From Rehmannia glutinosa (taxonomy: Eukaryota > Streptophyta > Magnoliopsida > Lamiales > Orobanchaceae): a stretch of DNA of 64,000 bases. Shown piece after piece: positions 45,265 through 56,343 of the stretch. The position numbers were made by a program, and so were the translations under genes. Under the pieces are notes generated by a model. That model worked only from the letters and a program-made list of their open reading frames with translations. It ran no database searches and was not told where the DNA came from. Numbering within the stretch: position 1 is the first letter of the stretch; every line of letters begins with the position of its first letter. The DNA lies in NCBI GenBank assembly GCA_016081115.2, contig CM071935.1:28839730-28903729 (forward strand). The letters run 5' to 3'.

Positions 45265-45577
45265 TACATAGCATGGCGCGACTATTGTGCCCAAGTCTTA
45301 TAGATGAGACAACAATCGAGAGATTATGATATTGAAGAAAAAGATATTTCAATTATGTGTGATAATGTAGTGCTATTGCAATCACTCAAAATCCAAAGAT
45401 TGCATTCAAGAACAAAGCACATTGATGTCGATATCATTTTATAAGAGATCATGTCGAAAAAGAAAGACATCACTTGGAATACAAGCGATAAGCGATTAGG
45501 ATATATTCATAAAGCCATTATGTGAATCAATGTTTGAAGAGCTCAAGAATGAGTTAGGGTTAATTGAGCTGAGTTAG
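45265..45577 (+). pseudogene. RNase H C-terminus, element B
   Basis: Single-copy end of pol with RTKHIDV and ELGLIELS, stopping at TAG 45575-45577. The frame is broken near 45285 and 45430-45500. It aligns with 1-258 of element A. Confidence 0.8.
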
Positions 45578-46127
45578 AAGACTCAATCAACAGAGAAAGA
45601 AGATGAGAAAATTGAAAAAGAGCATGTTTCACATTTCAGCCAAGTGAAATAGCCTAGTCGGGAAGTCAGCTGTATCGAGTTAGCTGACAGCTGAGTTACA
45701 CCATGAGTAGAGAGAAGCAGAGCTAAGTCACTTTGGATATGTTTTGAATAATTTATGAGCTAAGTGAAAAACGCAGACGCGTTTTAATTAAGCAGGAATG
45801 TTTTTAAGGATGACGTCAGCGTAATTATGACTGTTAGCAAAAAAGCTGCACAGTAAACCATATGATTGGATATAAATGTTGTTGCATTTAATGTGGGGAA
45901 TTTAATGCGGTTTTGAAGACTTAATCCTGACCGTTGATTTTGATCAACATTTTCAAATTCCAAAAATCATCCTTTCACGTCCCTTATATACGAAATTTCA
46001 CTTTCTCTCTCCTCACGCAAACCTATTCATCTTCAGCAAATAAAGTTCATTCTCTCTGCAATTTTGTTCAAAACCCTAGTTATTGAAGTTTGTTTTTTGA
46101 ATTTCTAATCGGTAAAATCTTCTGAAA
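45578..46127 (+). other. Spacer between pol and the env-position region, element B
   Basis: Non-coding, with CAGCTGAG-type strings at the start and a CT-rich stretch (46000-46060) before the ATG at 46128. It parallels 259-814 of element A. A splice acceptor for a subgenomic RNA is possible but not identified. Confidence 0.5.
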
Positions 46128-49100
46128 ATGGATAGAAACCATGAATTCGCGTTGTTGTCCGAGAAAATACACACCGAATTGTCTGTGGATTTTGCCGGTA
46201 TGATCAAACAGGGCGTTGATGGTGCCCTTATGAAGAAGATAGCTGAAAATCTAGAAAATTTTGGCCTGAAGGACTTTCTGACGATGCAATTCACGCACAC
46301 CTACCTGGAAAAGGTGGCCATGTTTTATGTGAACGCGGAGGTGCATGACGATGAAATTCCTTCATCGGTCCACAACAAGGTCATTAAACTAACTGCAAAA
46401 GACCTTGTTGAGCACTGCTTTTTGCCCTCTGAAGGATTGACGGACATCACTGAGAAGGATGTCAACTTAACTGCAGCTTGGAATGAAGTTGCAAAGCCGG
46501 AGTTTGCTGCGGAGGCTGTGTATACAGTCAGAAAGGAGTCTCTGAAGGATGACTACCACAAATTGATGGACATCGTGTCCAAGTGCGTGGATATGAAGTT
46601 TGGAAGCTTTAATAAGTTGTCCAAGACTAAGCTGATCGTGATAGTTGCGATCATGCAAGAGAAGAATGTGAATTGGGTTGAGTTCGTCTTCAGCCGAATA
46701 TGCTAGAATATGATGAACTGGTCCTACAAAGAGGATGGGACCTTTGGTTGCTCGCTGGGATATGGCCTTGTCATTGGCCATCTGATGGAGGTGAAGGGTA
46801 TTGCACTGTGCTATGTAAAGTCCTTCCATGCAAACAAAAAGATGTTCAAGGTGAACCTCTCCAGAGCCCAAAAGAAAACTCATGCAAGAAAGTCTGATAC
46901 AAGTGAGGGGGAATCAGCTGACCCTACTGAAGACACAGCTGAGACCTCCCCAACTCTCCCCCCGAAGCAGAAATCTAAGAAGAGAGTTGCATCATCTAAG
47001 CCTGCCTCTGCCCCAGCAGCCAAGTCGAAGAAAGCACCTGCCTCCGCAGCCAAAACCAAAGCCCCTGCCCACGCAGTCGAGACACCTTCCCCCATAGCCG
47101 AGATAGAGGAGGAACCACGAATTCCTTCTCCTATCGTGAAGAAGAAGCGGAATGCCAAGTCCAGAAAGGCAGCTGCTTCTAAGAAAGGAACACAGGCCTT
47201 CACCATTGAAGAGCATACTATAGTGGAACCAGAGATTCCGCTGGTTGCCACTAAGCGGAGACGGATGTTCAAGCAATCTGAGCTGCAGAAGAGCGAGTCC
47301 CAAGACTCACTCGGCCAGAGAAGCGAGAGAAGATGGCGATGCTCAAGAGGAAGCGATCTCAGAGATCGTAGATGCCTCTGAGAAGACTGTTGATGTTGAT
47401 CAACAGAGAATCGAAGACCCATCTATGCGGGAGACAGTTGTGGAGACTGAAGCAACTGAGACAACTGAGCCCATGCAAGAACAAGTTGTCTCAACTCCTT
47501 AGACAAACGTTGATGAGTCTGAGGAGGAGCAAGCCCCATTAGCCCCCATTCAGGAGACTGGAGAAGAAGATGATGATGATTTGATAATGTACTCTCCGAT
47601 CTACCCAGACATTCAGCAAAGATTAAGGGAATGTAGGGCGTGGAAGTTGGATTACTCTAGGCGTCAGTTTGCTCGCCCAGAATTCATTGAGGAGGAAGAG
47701 GAACTTCTTAGGTTCCTTGGACATGCATCTGTCCAATCTGCTCTGGATGAAGAGAGCTGTATGGAAACCCTCCGCCTTATCGAGGAGAAAGAGAAGGAGA
47801 GAGCAAGAACCTTGGATAAATCTAAGATATGTCAGCAGACAGGAACTTACGAGCATATCCATGAGTCTACTGATAGTGATGAAGACATGGATCCAGCTGC
47901 TGCAGTAGAAAGTCTGAGATGCAGCAGGCTATCATAGAATCACGAGCCATGCACGAGATGAGTCTTCTAGAGGGTCCTGGAGAGTCATCCAAAGTCTCTC
48001 CTAGGACTGATCCTTTGGGAGTGGCGCAGCTGATTGCAACGGACATTGCTGCAACCACGTCCCCCGTGCACTCAACTGATGGCTCTCAGGGACATGGCAA
48101 TGAAGTTGGGACTTTGGGCCCCCAAGCCAAGCCTACCCCTGAAGAAGGTGTTGAGACACCTGCCCTTGCGGCTGTACACTCAGACGGAATAATAGCCGCG
48201 TCTCAGGAGAAGAGTGACCCCACCACCATTCACTCAGCTGGTGCGCTAGCTGAGGGGGAAACTCTCTCCACCACAACTAGGACAGAGGATACTGTGGGAG
48301 ACCAAACATTGCAGTTTGGAGGCAAAGGAGAGAAGATCACCGAACAGTAGAGTGGCGTTAACGACACTCGGACAGTTGAGTCTGTCTTAGCTGAAATGTC
48401 AACTACTTTGAAGGCCGATGAAGCTGCTGCTGCAGCTAAGGCAAATGATGGAAAGACCATGGGAGTTGAGACTCTAGGTCCTGAAAGTGCAATCCAAGGG
48501 GTTGAGACTCCGAAGGATGCCACGGTTCAAGACCCTAAGATAGCTGCATCTGTCGAAGGGATTGCAGAAGACCCTAAGATAGTTGAGACTGTCGAAGGGA
48601 TTATTGAAGGCCCTACAACGGTTGACACTGCTGGGGGTAATGAAGGCCTAAGGGAGGTTGAGACTTCCCTAGCTAAAGAACAAGGAGAACATAACATTTC
48701 TCAAATTGAAGGAGCTGCTGCAGAAGAGGAAATAAGCGCCCTTCACGATTCCCAAGAGCACATTGATACCTCATTTTTGGGATCGGATGATGAAGCCGAG
48801 TCCACACACCATGAAGATCTTTCGATGGACAAGACTGAGGATGTTCTTAAATCTCAGAGCCAAGTCAGTGATAAGACGGCTCGAATGAGGTTTAATTTTG
48901 ATGATGAGCCAACTCTAAAGGCCTCATCATCCTCCGATGACGCTGATGATACAACTGAGGACCAGGTTACTCAATTGGAAAAACAAAATGAGACCGAAGA
49001 AGCTGTTAAGACAATTGAGGCTCAGTCAGCTGAGCAAATATCTACAAATGCTCCAACTGCGAAATAGTCGATTCTGCATGAGGCTCCCCCTAGTGCAGCG

Positions 49101-50458
49101 AGAACGACTCCTACAGCTCAATCACAGGCTTTCACAGTTGCACCAATATCTGCCTATGACGTTGTTGCAGCCGAGGCACAGAGAGCTGGTTCTACGCATC
49201 AAGAACAAAGGAAGGCTCCTCAGGAAGCAGACACGGAGATCTCACTTATTCGTAATGATGTATTTGAAGATATATTCCCATTCACTGCTAAACTGTCCGA
49301 CATGGAGTCGCTACAAAGACTTTCACAAGATCGAGATCGCTCAAATGCGGAGAACAACATGAATGAAAAGTTGATCTTCGATGGCGGAGATGAAAATAGT
49401 GACAGTTGAGTCAAAGGCTACTCGTTCTGAGTTTCACAAAGCCTACTCCGCAGTAGACTCCAAGCAAGACTCAACAAACAGCCGACTGGATTTCCTCCTA
49501 AGTGGATTATTCCATGGGATACCTCTCTCCTTTGGTGATGATGCCAAAAAGGGGGAAGATGAGGCCCTTAAGGGATTGAAGCAAGAAGTGAAGAAATGAG
49601 GTGACACAACTGAGGGGGAAGGGAGTTCAAAGAATCTGAAATTGATGTATGCCAAAACCCCACAGCTAGGTGAAGTCACAGTCTCCATTCTCAGCAAGCT
49701 ACCCCTGAACCTACCTGCTGAGAAAGCGGTGGTGGCCATGAAAGATAAAAGGAATGCCATCGAAGCTGCATTCGATGAAGTAGCTGAGAAGCAGTCAGCT
49801 CGCATGGAAGAGATTTTAAAGCAATATGGTGGTCCTCAAGCTGGGAAGGACTATGCTGCGATCAAGCCCCCGAAGGACATAACAATGACTGATGTTGGAT
49901 CTGAGCCCAAATCTATAGAAGAGTTTCAAACTCTTGAAGCAGAAGGATATTTTCAAGGAATGACTCTATATCAAGCGTGGGATGTATATTGGGAGAAGGG
50001 ATTGGAAGTATGACAATCAGCTGAGAAGCAGCAGACTTTCAATAGTCACTCGTCTGGAAAGTCTAAGGCCCCGGTACAGATATGCCAAAAGGAAGAGGAG
50101 TTGAGTCAGGACGGGGACGACATGGAGGCGGTGGAAGAGGTTCTCAACCACGGCCAAGACCAAAAGATGTAACATATGTTGATCCACAGAAGAAAGGGAT
50201 CACATACTGGGCTAGACATGATCATCTTGCAAATCTAGAAGTTGCACGCAAGTTGGCTGAGGCAAAGAAGAGGCAAGATGAATAAAATGAAAGGTCTACA
50301 AGAGAATGGCTTGAGAAGAAGCAAAGGGATAACCCGACTGCCAAACGAGCCTATGAAAAGAAGAAGAGAGAGGAAGAAGAAAAGAAGAGGAGGAGGCCAG
50401 AGGATGACAAGAAGAGAGTTGATGAAGAAGAGAAAAGAAGGAAGCAACAAAGGCGTTG
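46128..50458 (+). pseudogene. Env-position reading region of element B, frameshifted
   Basis: It starts at ATG 46128 and first gives 192 codons of a folded-looking protein (EKVAMFYVNAEVHDDEIP, DYHKLMDIVSKCVDMKFGSF). After a frame change near 46700 come GYGLVIGHLMEVKGIALCY and a Lys/Ala/Pro-rich, histone-H1-like part (46900-47260), then acidic segments (47581-49067) with a repeated DPKI..VEGI motif. A late domain (49642-50013) has EFQTLEAEGYF and YQAWDVYWEKG. A Gly/Arg-rich stretch (50082-50160) and a charged helical tail end near 50458. At least seven frame breaks. Sirevirus elements carry env-like genes here; I see no signal peptide or membrane helix, so function is unknown. Confidence 0.75.
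49543..49560 (+). other. Internal polypurine-tract-like motif (element B)
   Basis: GCCAAAAAGGGGGAAG, in GATGATGCCAAAAAGGGGG context, resembles the true PPT at 50745 and the A counterpart at 4078. Confidence 0.5.
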
Positions 50459-50744
50459 AAGTGTGCTGCGAACCCCTTCATGTATTTTGTTGTAAATACT
50501 TTAATGTGAGTCTTCTGTAATAAGCTCAGTGAATTTCCCTGTAACTTTCACTCCAATGTATCTTAGCTTAGACATACTTTGTATTGTCACATTTATATAA
50601 AAAGCTCTGATACTTGTTGTAAACAAATTTGTAAAGGACAAGAATGTTATGATCAATAAAATGATTATTTAAAGCATACATTCTTTGTTACTGCACTGCT
50701 TGTATGTAAGTTGTTCACTTATTTTGAGTGTTTTAAGTTTTGGC
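50459..50744 (+). other. 3' untranslated stretch of element B
   Basis: A+T-rich, with AATAAAATGATT near 50655 and no gene. It aligns with 5041-5290 of element A. Confidence 0.5.
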
Positions 50745-50763
50745 ATCATCAAAAAGGGGGAAA
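50745..50763 (+). other. Polypurine tract of element B
   Basis: ATCATCAAAAAGGGGGAAA directly before the 3' LTR, in the conserved Sirevirus form. Confidence 0.85.
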
Positions 50764-50764
50764 T

Positions 50765-52290
50765 TGTTAGGAAATTTATTTATTAGATTTTGATGATACC
50801 ATGTAAAACTTAAACTAGGAAGTTGGCACCCCATTTTCCTTGTAATTATGCATTGTAATAGATAGGACTGGAAGAACTGAGTTAAGTCAGCTATGTCAAA
50901 GATTACAAGAAGTCAACAACGGACTGGAATGAAGACTTTGATGTGCGTCAGCTGAGTATGGCCTAGAAGGAAGTTAAGGACTCGACTGAAGGAGAGTCAG
51001 CTGTATAACAACTGTGAGAAGTGTCAGTAAGTCAACTCAAGAAGCCAAGTCTAATAGTTGAAGTGATAGTGGAGTCAATCCCATGATTGGAGAAGACTCA
51101 AGTCACATGTGGAAAAAGGCAACAGTCAAGTGAAGACAACTGACTTAGATCCGTTGGAATAAAGTCAAGAATATTACTCGATATAGTAATATGTCAAGCT
51201 GCCAGGTCTTAAAGTGTTTGGCCCAGAATTGTGCAAAAGGAAGGAACCAATGGGAAACATTGCACCTTGCAGGTCGAGACCGCAAAACCTGGAATGCCAT
51301 TTAATACGAGGAAAGGTCAACATCACCAAGGTTGCAGACCAAGACAAGACAAGCCAATGAACACAAAGTGACATTTGAAACTAGTCTATCTCTTCAACGG
51401 GCAAATTTCAACTGTGGACTATAAAAGGCTGAGGAAGCTATTAAGAAAATGTTACCTGAACCTAGCAAGAGCAAGCATTTTCTGAGCAATTAACCTGCAA
51501 AATTCTTAAAGCAATTCAAGCAATTCCTCAAGCCTTAAACTCGAAGAAACTCAATCCAACACAAGCTGTGAAGGAAAGATAACTTCAACCAGTTGAAGAG
51601 GGAACTTTTGAAGAAACAAAAGGGGTCTACTTTCCAAGTTGAAGGATTGTAGAAAGGTTCAAGGTCGAACCAAGTATCAAGTTTGTTGGAGGGCTTCGTG
51701 ATCAAATTCAATACTTGAGAAGTGAGCTGAAGTAGCAAGACAGCTGCCATGTGAAGAAGCTGAGTCGCAAAAGAAGCTAGCTGTGATCAAGGTTGTTTGT
51801 AGACTGATAACCGCTTTGTAAACTAATTTGTTACATAGTGGAATCCTCCAGGAGTTGGAGGAGAGAGGATTAGAAGAATTACCCCATCTTCGAACCTCTA
51901 TAAAATACTTGTGTCAATTTACATTCCTGCATATTTACTTATATCTGCTGTTAGTATGCATTTGCTACCCAACTGATAATTAACTAAGTGCTAAAAATCA
52001 AGTGTTTAAAACAAGCTTAAACAAATCAAAGGGCGTTAAGTCTTCCACTGTTAAAAACCAAATCAGCCAAGTTAAGTATTTAGCTTAAGCGGTAGGAGTT
52101 ATACTATCAAACTATATCGAGTCATGTTGAGTGGGTAACTTGGCTGAATAGCCAACTTAGCTGTCCCCCAATGACACAGCTGATTTGAGCCAACTGTGCC
52201 GAACTATTTAAAAGGACTAAAATCGAAAATTTGGTAAGGTTTATTCAACCACCCCTTCTAAACCTTACATCACACCCCTTGGGACCTATA
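50765..52290 (+). repeat. 3' LTR of element B (1526 bp)
   Basis: It begins TGTTAGGAAA and ends GGGACCTATA, with TATA box TATAAAAG at 51420-51427. It differs from the surviving part of the 5' LTR by scattered substitutions as well as CHG-site changes, which suggests B is older than C. Confidence 0.92.
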
Positions 52291-52295
52291 ATTAA
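52291..52295. repeat. Target-site duplication ATTAA, right of element B
   Basis: Exact copy of 32252-32256. Confidence 0.8.
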
Positions 52296-52368
52296 TTAGG
52301 GGCAGAGAACATGCTTTATAAACCAAGTGAGATACTCCTCCTATCACCAATTGGGTTTAGGATGAAAC
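52296..52368. other. 73-bp flank between elements B and D
   Basis: Contains TTTATAAACCAAGTGAGATA and CACCAATTGGGTTTAGGATG, phrases like the R/U5 ends of short plant LTRs. It may be a fragment of another, older LTR. Confidence 0.3.
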
Positions 52369-53659
52369 TGTTAGTCCAAGTGGCTACAATAATCTAGAGG
52401 GGGGGTGAATAGATTATGCCGATTTTTCGCAAATCACCCTCTTTTTCGAAACAACGAGTAGATAGATAACAAGAATGAAAATAAAAAGATTTAAAGAGGT
52501 TCAACCCACCTAGGGCCTAATCCTCTACCACTCCAGTATCTCCGGGATGGATTTTAAAAGAGAAAAAAGATTTTATTAATTTACCAAAAATTAATACACC
52601 ACCTTGAGGATTACCACAACCCTCTTTCACCACCTTGAGGATTACCACAACCCTCTTTCACCACCTTGAGGATTACCACAACCCTCTTACAACACCTTTG
52701 AAGATTACCACAACCTTCAAACACCTATCACCTAGATCACCCAAGTGTATTCTTACCACAAGAATACTCACAAGGATGTCTTGTGTTGAATGATGACCAA
52801 AATCAAGATTACAACTCAATAATGATTGATACAATATGAGTACAAGTGCAATCAAGAATTGAAAGCCTAGACCTCAAAATAAGTGCAAGTGAAAGTGCTT
52901 AGGCTAATACAACAAGATATATGAAAGTGTTTGCTCATTTGCTCTTTGCTTGTATATTGTGTGTTGTATCTTGTTGCTTGAATGAAGCCTCTATTTATAG
53001 GAGAGGACTTGGTTTTCATTTCCAGACATTGGCTCCTCCTTGGGGAGTGATTTGCTGCAAAAGAAACCATTTAAAATGATCAATATACTGTTAGAAATCA
53101 ATCCCACGAAATAGGGAAAAGTTGTCCGAAAAACGCAATGGATAGTTTGTCGATAAACATGGGGTTCGACCGGTCGCATTGCAGAGATAAGATTGAAATT
53201 GAATTTGCGAATTTTTACACAAGGGGACCGGTCGAAGGGGGTGTGACCGGTCGCCTTAGTCGTGGACGGTTGCCGCCTTGAGCGATTTTACGAAACAGAG
53301 AAGTCTGGAACAAAAATCCAACTTTGCAGTACATGCCCGTCGCTCGGCCGGCCGATCGACCACACGCCGCCCACCTGGTCGACCTGGTCGCCCGTCTCTT
53401 TTTTTCTTACGCCCCATTTTCTGTTTCTCGACTCAACTCGGTATGGGTTGCCCTATAGGCGACAGGTCGAGCCTGAAACAAATGTGTTGTCCAATGTTTT
53501 ATTGAAAATAAATTTCAAGAAATACTCAGAAAAATAGTAAAAACATTTTTTGATCGGAAGTATTTAGACAACATTTAGGGACATAGTTTTGGTTTAAAAA
53601 CATATTTGAACAAAATCGAACATAATCATCAAAATCATGATAAAAACATTTATCTAACA
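52369..53659 (-). repeat. 3' LTR of element D (1291 bp)
   Basis: On the plus strand it reads TGTTAGTCCAAGTGG...TTATCTAACA, the complement of the C LTR ends. The TATA box is at 52992-52999 and the GGTCG cluster at 53160-53470. Its minisatellite (52597-52725) has more uniform CCACCTTGAGGATTACCACA units than those of E. Confidence 0.92.
52597..52725 (-). repeat. 31-bp minisatellite of the D LTR
   Basis: Three nearly perfect units plus two diverged ones. E keeps fewer, more altered units (54130-54215, 61297-61380). Confidence 0.75.
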
Positions 53660-53678
53660 AACTCCCCTTTTGATGATT
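53660..53678 (-). other. Polypurine tract of element D
   Basis: Complement of AATCATCAAAAGGGGAGTT next to the LTR; it has one G fewer than the PPT of C. Confidence 0.75.
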
Positions 53679-53888
53679 ACAAACCAAAACAATTTTCTTG
53701 AGGACGATTTTAAAAACCAAATAAAATTAACGGTTATACGAGTTTAGTAAACTATCCATTAGAAGTATTTCATATAGAGCTCCCCTATTTATGAACATAT
53801 CAACAAACGATTATTATAAGTAAGAAGCTCAAGCTATAACAAGCTTATATAGAATGCATCATGAGCTAAGGAGCTCCTGTCACAAAAT
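53679..53888 (-). other. 3' UTR fragment of element D, left of insertion E
   Basis: Aligns with the PPT-proximal part of the C and E 3' UTRs and ends at GCTCCTGTCACAAAAT, where E begins. Confidence 0.7.
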
Positions 53889-55146
53889 TGTTAGTCCAAG
53901 TGGCTACGATAATCTAGAGGGGGTGAATAGATTATCTCGGTTTTTCAGATTTTTGCCCTCTTTTTCGAATAATCAAGCAAAGACGAGAAAGTAAATGCGA
54001 AATAAAACAACACTCGTTGATTTAAAGAGCTTCACCCCACCTAGGGACTACGTGCTCTACCACCCCAAAGATATCCAGGATGGGTTTCAAAAGAAAAAGA
54101 TTTTATTAATTTCCAAAATTAATACAACACCTTGAGGATTACCACAACCCTCTTACAACACCTTTAAGGAGATTACCACAATCTTCCTTCACCACCTTGA
54201 AGAGTACCACACTCTTCAAACACCTATCACCTAGATCACCCAAGTGTATTCTTACCACAAGAATACTCACAAGGATGTCTTGTGTTGAATGATGACCAAA
54301 ATCAAGATTACAACTCAATAAAGATTGATACAATATGAGTACAAGTGTAATCAAGAATTGAAAGCCTAAACCTCAAATGTGTGCAAGTGAAAGTGCTTAG
54401 GCTAATACAACAAGATATATGAAAGTGTTTGCTTGTTTGCTCTTTGCTTGTGTAATGTGTTGTATCTTGTTGCTTGAATGAAGCCTCTATTTATAGGAGA
54501 GGTTGGCTTGATTTCCAGACATTGGCTCCTCCTTGGGGAGTGATTTTCTGCAAAAGAAACCATATAAAATCAAGATTATAGCTGTTAGAAATCAATCCCA
54601 CAAATTAGGGAAAAGCTGTCTGAAAATGCAACGGATAGTTTGCTGTCAAAACAGGGGTTCAATTTGGTCGCAAGCAGAGATAAGTTGAAAATGAAAACTC
54701 TGCGATTTTTACACAGGGGGACCGGTCGAAGGGGGGTTCGACCGGTCGCCCTTGTGCTTGACCGGTTGGAGGAGATGAAAATATATAACAGAGAAGTCTG
54801 TAACTCAGGGGGGCTCCCAGGTACCGGTCGCCCAGGGGTCGACCGGTCGCCCCTACCGGTCGACCTCCGGGTCGACCGGTCGCCCTCCCCCATTTTCCTT
54901 CAGTCCCGTTTTCTGTTCCAAAACTCAACTCAGGTACGGGTTGCCCTATAGGGCGACCGGTCGAGCCTGAAACAAATGTGATGTCCAATTTTAAATCGAA
55001 AATAAACTCCAAGAAATACTCCGAAAAATAGTAAAAGCATTTTAGATCGATCGGAAGTATTGGGACAACATTTAGGGACATTGTTTTGGTATAAAAACCC
55101 ATTTTAATAAAATCATCAAAATCATGATAAAAACATTTATCTAACA
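53889..55146 (-). repeat. 3' LTR of element E (1258 bp)
   Basis: It has the family ends, a TATA box at 54488-54495, and a dense GGTCGACCGGTCGCCC cluster at 54820-54890 inside the wider 54665-54965 cluster. It matches the other E LTR except at CCGG/CAG/CTG sites. Confidence 0.92.
54665..54965. repeat. GACCGGTCG palindrome cluster, E 3' LTR
   Basis: About nine ACCGGTCG copies, including four within 70 bases at 54820-54890. It is the best preserved cluster in the window; its partner at 61815-62110 is the most damaged. Confidence 0.75.
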
Positions 55147-55167
55147 AACTCCCCCTTTTTGATGATT
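55147..55167 (-). other. Polypurine tract of element E
   Basis: Complement of AATCATCAAAAAGGGGGAGTT beside the LTR. Confidence 0.85.
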
Positions 55168-56343
55168 ACATACCAAAAACAATTTACAAGAGGACGATTT
55201 TGAAAACAAAACAATTTTCCGGTTTAGAGTAAACTATCCGTTTAATAACATTTTACAAAAAGCTCCCCCTATCAATAAGCATATCAATAAGAAGTATTGT
55301 ATAAGCTAGAAGCACTAGCTTTTACAAAATAAACAACAACTCCATGAGCTAGAAGCTCCCCCTGTCACAAATACTTAATATCCATGCAAACAAGTCCATA
55401 AAACAACCATTGGACTAAGTTTTCTTCACAACTTATGGCCTAAACAAGCCATAGCTTATAGCTTCTATTTCGAGCTTTTATTAGCTTCTTTGAGCTAACG
55501 AGCCATTTTCCTGTTTCTCCCCTTTGGAATCATCAAAAGAATGTTAGGACAATAAAAACATCATACAAATATATCAAAGTGCGCCAAAGAGACGATTTAT
55601 CAACCATTCGAGAAGATAAGCTTATAATCCAAAAAAATGGGAGAAAAGTATCATTTGATATCCATAAGCTCGTTTTAAGTGTCAAGACAGATCTCAATAA
55701 GTATATAAGACATATGAAAGCATAAGAGTCATGTAAAAGTCGAACAATTCATTGCGATAATTCATCGAACACCTTGTGGGTGTAAAAATAAAAGAGATTG
55801 TATAAAGCCCTTGTAAGAGATTCAAGCCAAAAATTTTCATCACCAAATCATATCAATCATCATACAATACAAAGATAACAACTAAGCTCATCATGATCAT
55901 AAAATAATTTCATTAAGTAATATACAAGAAAGGCCATAAACTCAAGGGTTCAACCCATTTGAGCAAAAGGAATAGAATTCTTACCATTCGATCGGTAAAG
56001 ATGAGCGATGATGATGATAAACAAGCCATATAAGGTGTATGATATGAATTGAATTCATGAAAACAAATTTTGAGTGAAATTAGTGTGAATTTGGCAAAGG
56101 GGACGAAAAATGGCCAAAATGAGTGAAAATGACTAATGCTGAAGACAGAACGATTTTAAACCAAAAAATGGCTTAGGGCGACTTGGCCGTGGTTGAGGGC
56201 GACCGGTCGACGTTGAGGGCGACCGGTTGCCCTCAACCTCTTCAGCCCACTGTTTTGCAAATTTTCCAAAATCCGAATTTTCAACCAAAAATCCGATTTT
56301 TCGCCCCTAAGTTTGAAAATCGTGCAAAATACAAACGTAAATT
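55168..56343 (-). other. 3' untranslated region of element E
   Basis: 1.2 kb without a gene. A small GGGCGACCGGTCGACGTTGAG cluster lies at 56176-56232, near the pol stop, as in C and D. Confidence 0.7.

Larger units (their letters stand above)
32257..52290 (+). mobile_element. Element B: 20-kb Sirevirus-type copia element with amplified RT-RNase H
   Basis: Both ends and a 5-bp TSD are present, so this is a single insertion despite its length. The order is truncated 5' LTR, gag without its start, protease-integrase, seven tandem RT-RNase H segments, RNase H end, env-position region, PPT and 3' LTR. Without six extra 1.25-kb units it would be about 12.5 kb. The LTR end reads CCTATA where element A has CCTACA, a C-to-T change. 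It lacks a primer-binding site and all RT copies are broken, so it cannot move by itself. Confidence 0.92.

Noticed and set aside
46882..47422. Frames on both strands over the Lys/Ala/Pro-rich part, including a 180-codon minus-strand frame
   Set aside because: Low-complexity, GC-richer coding sequence opens other frames by chance; the plus-strand frame agrees with element A.
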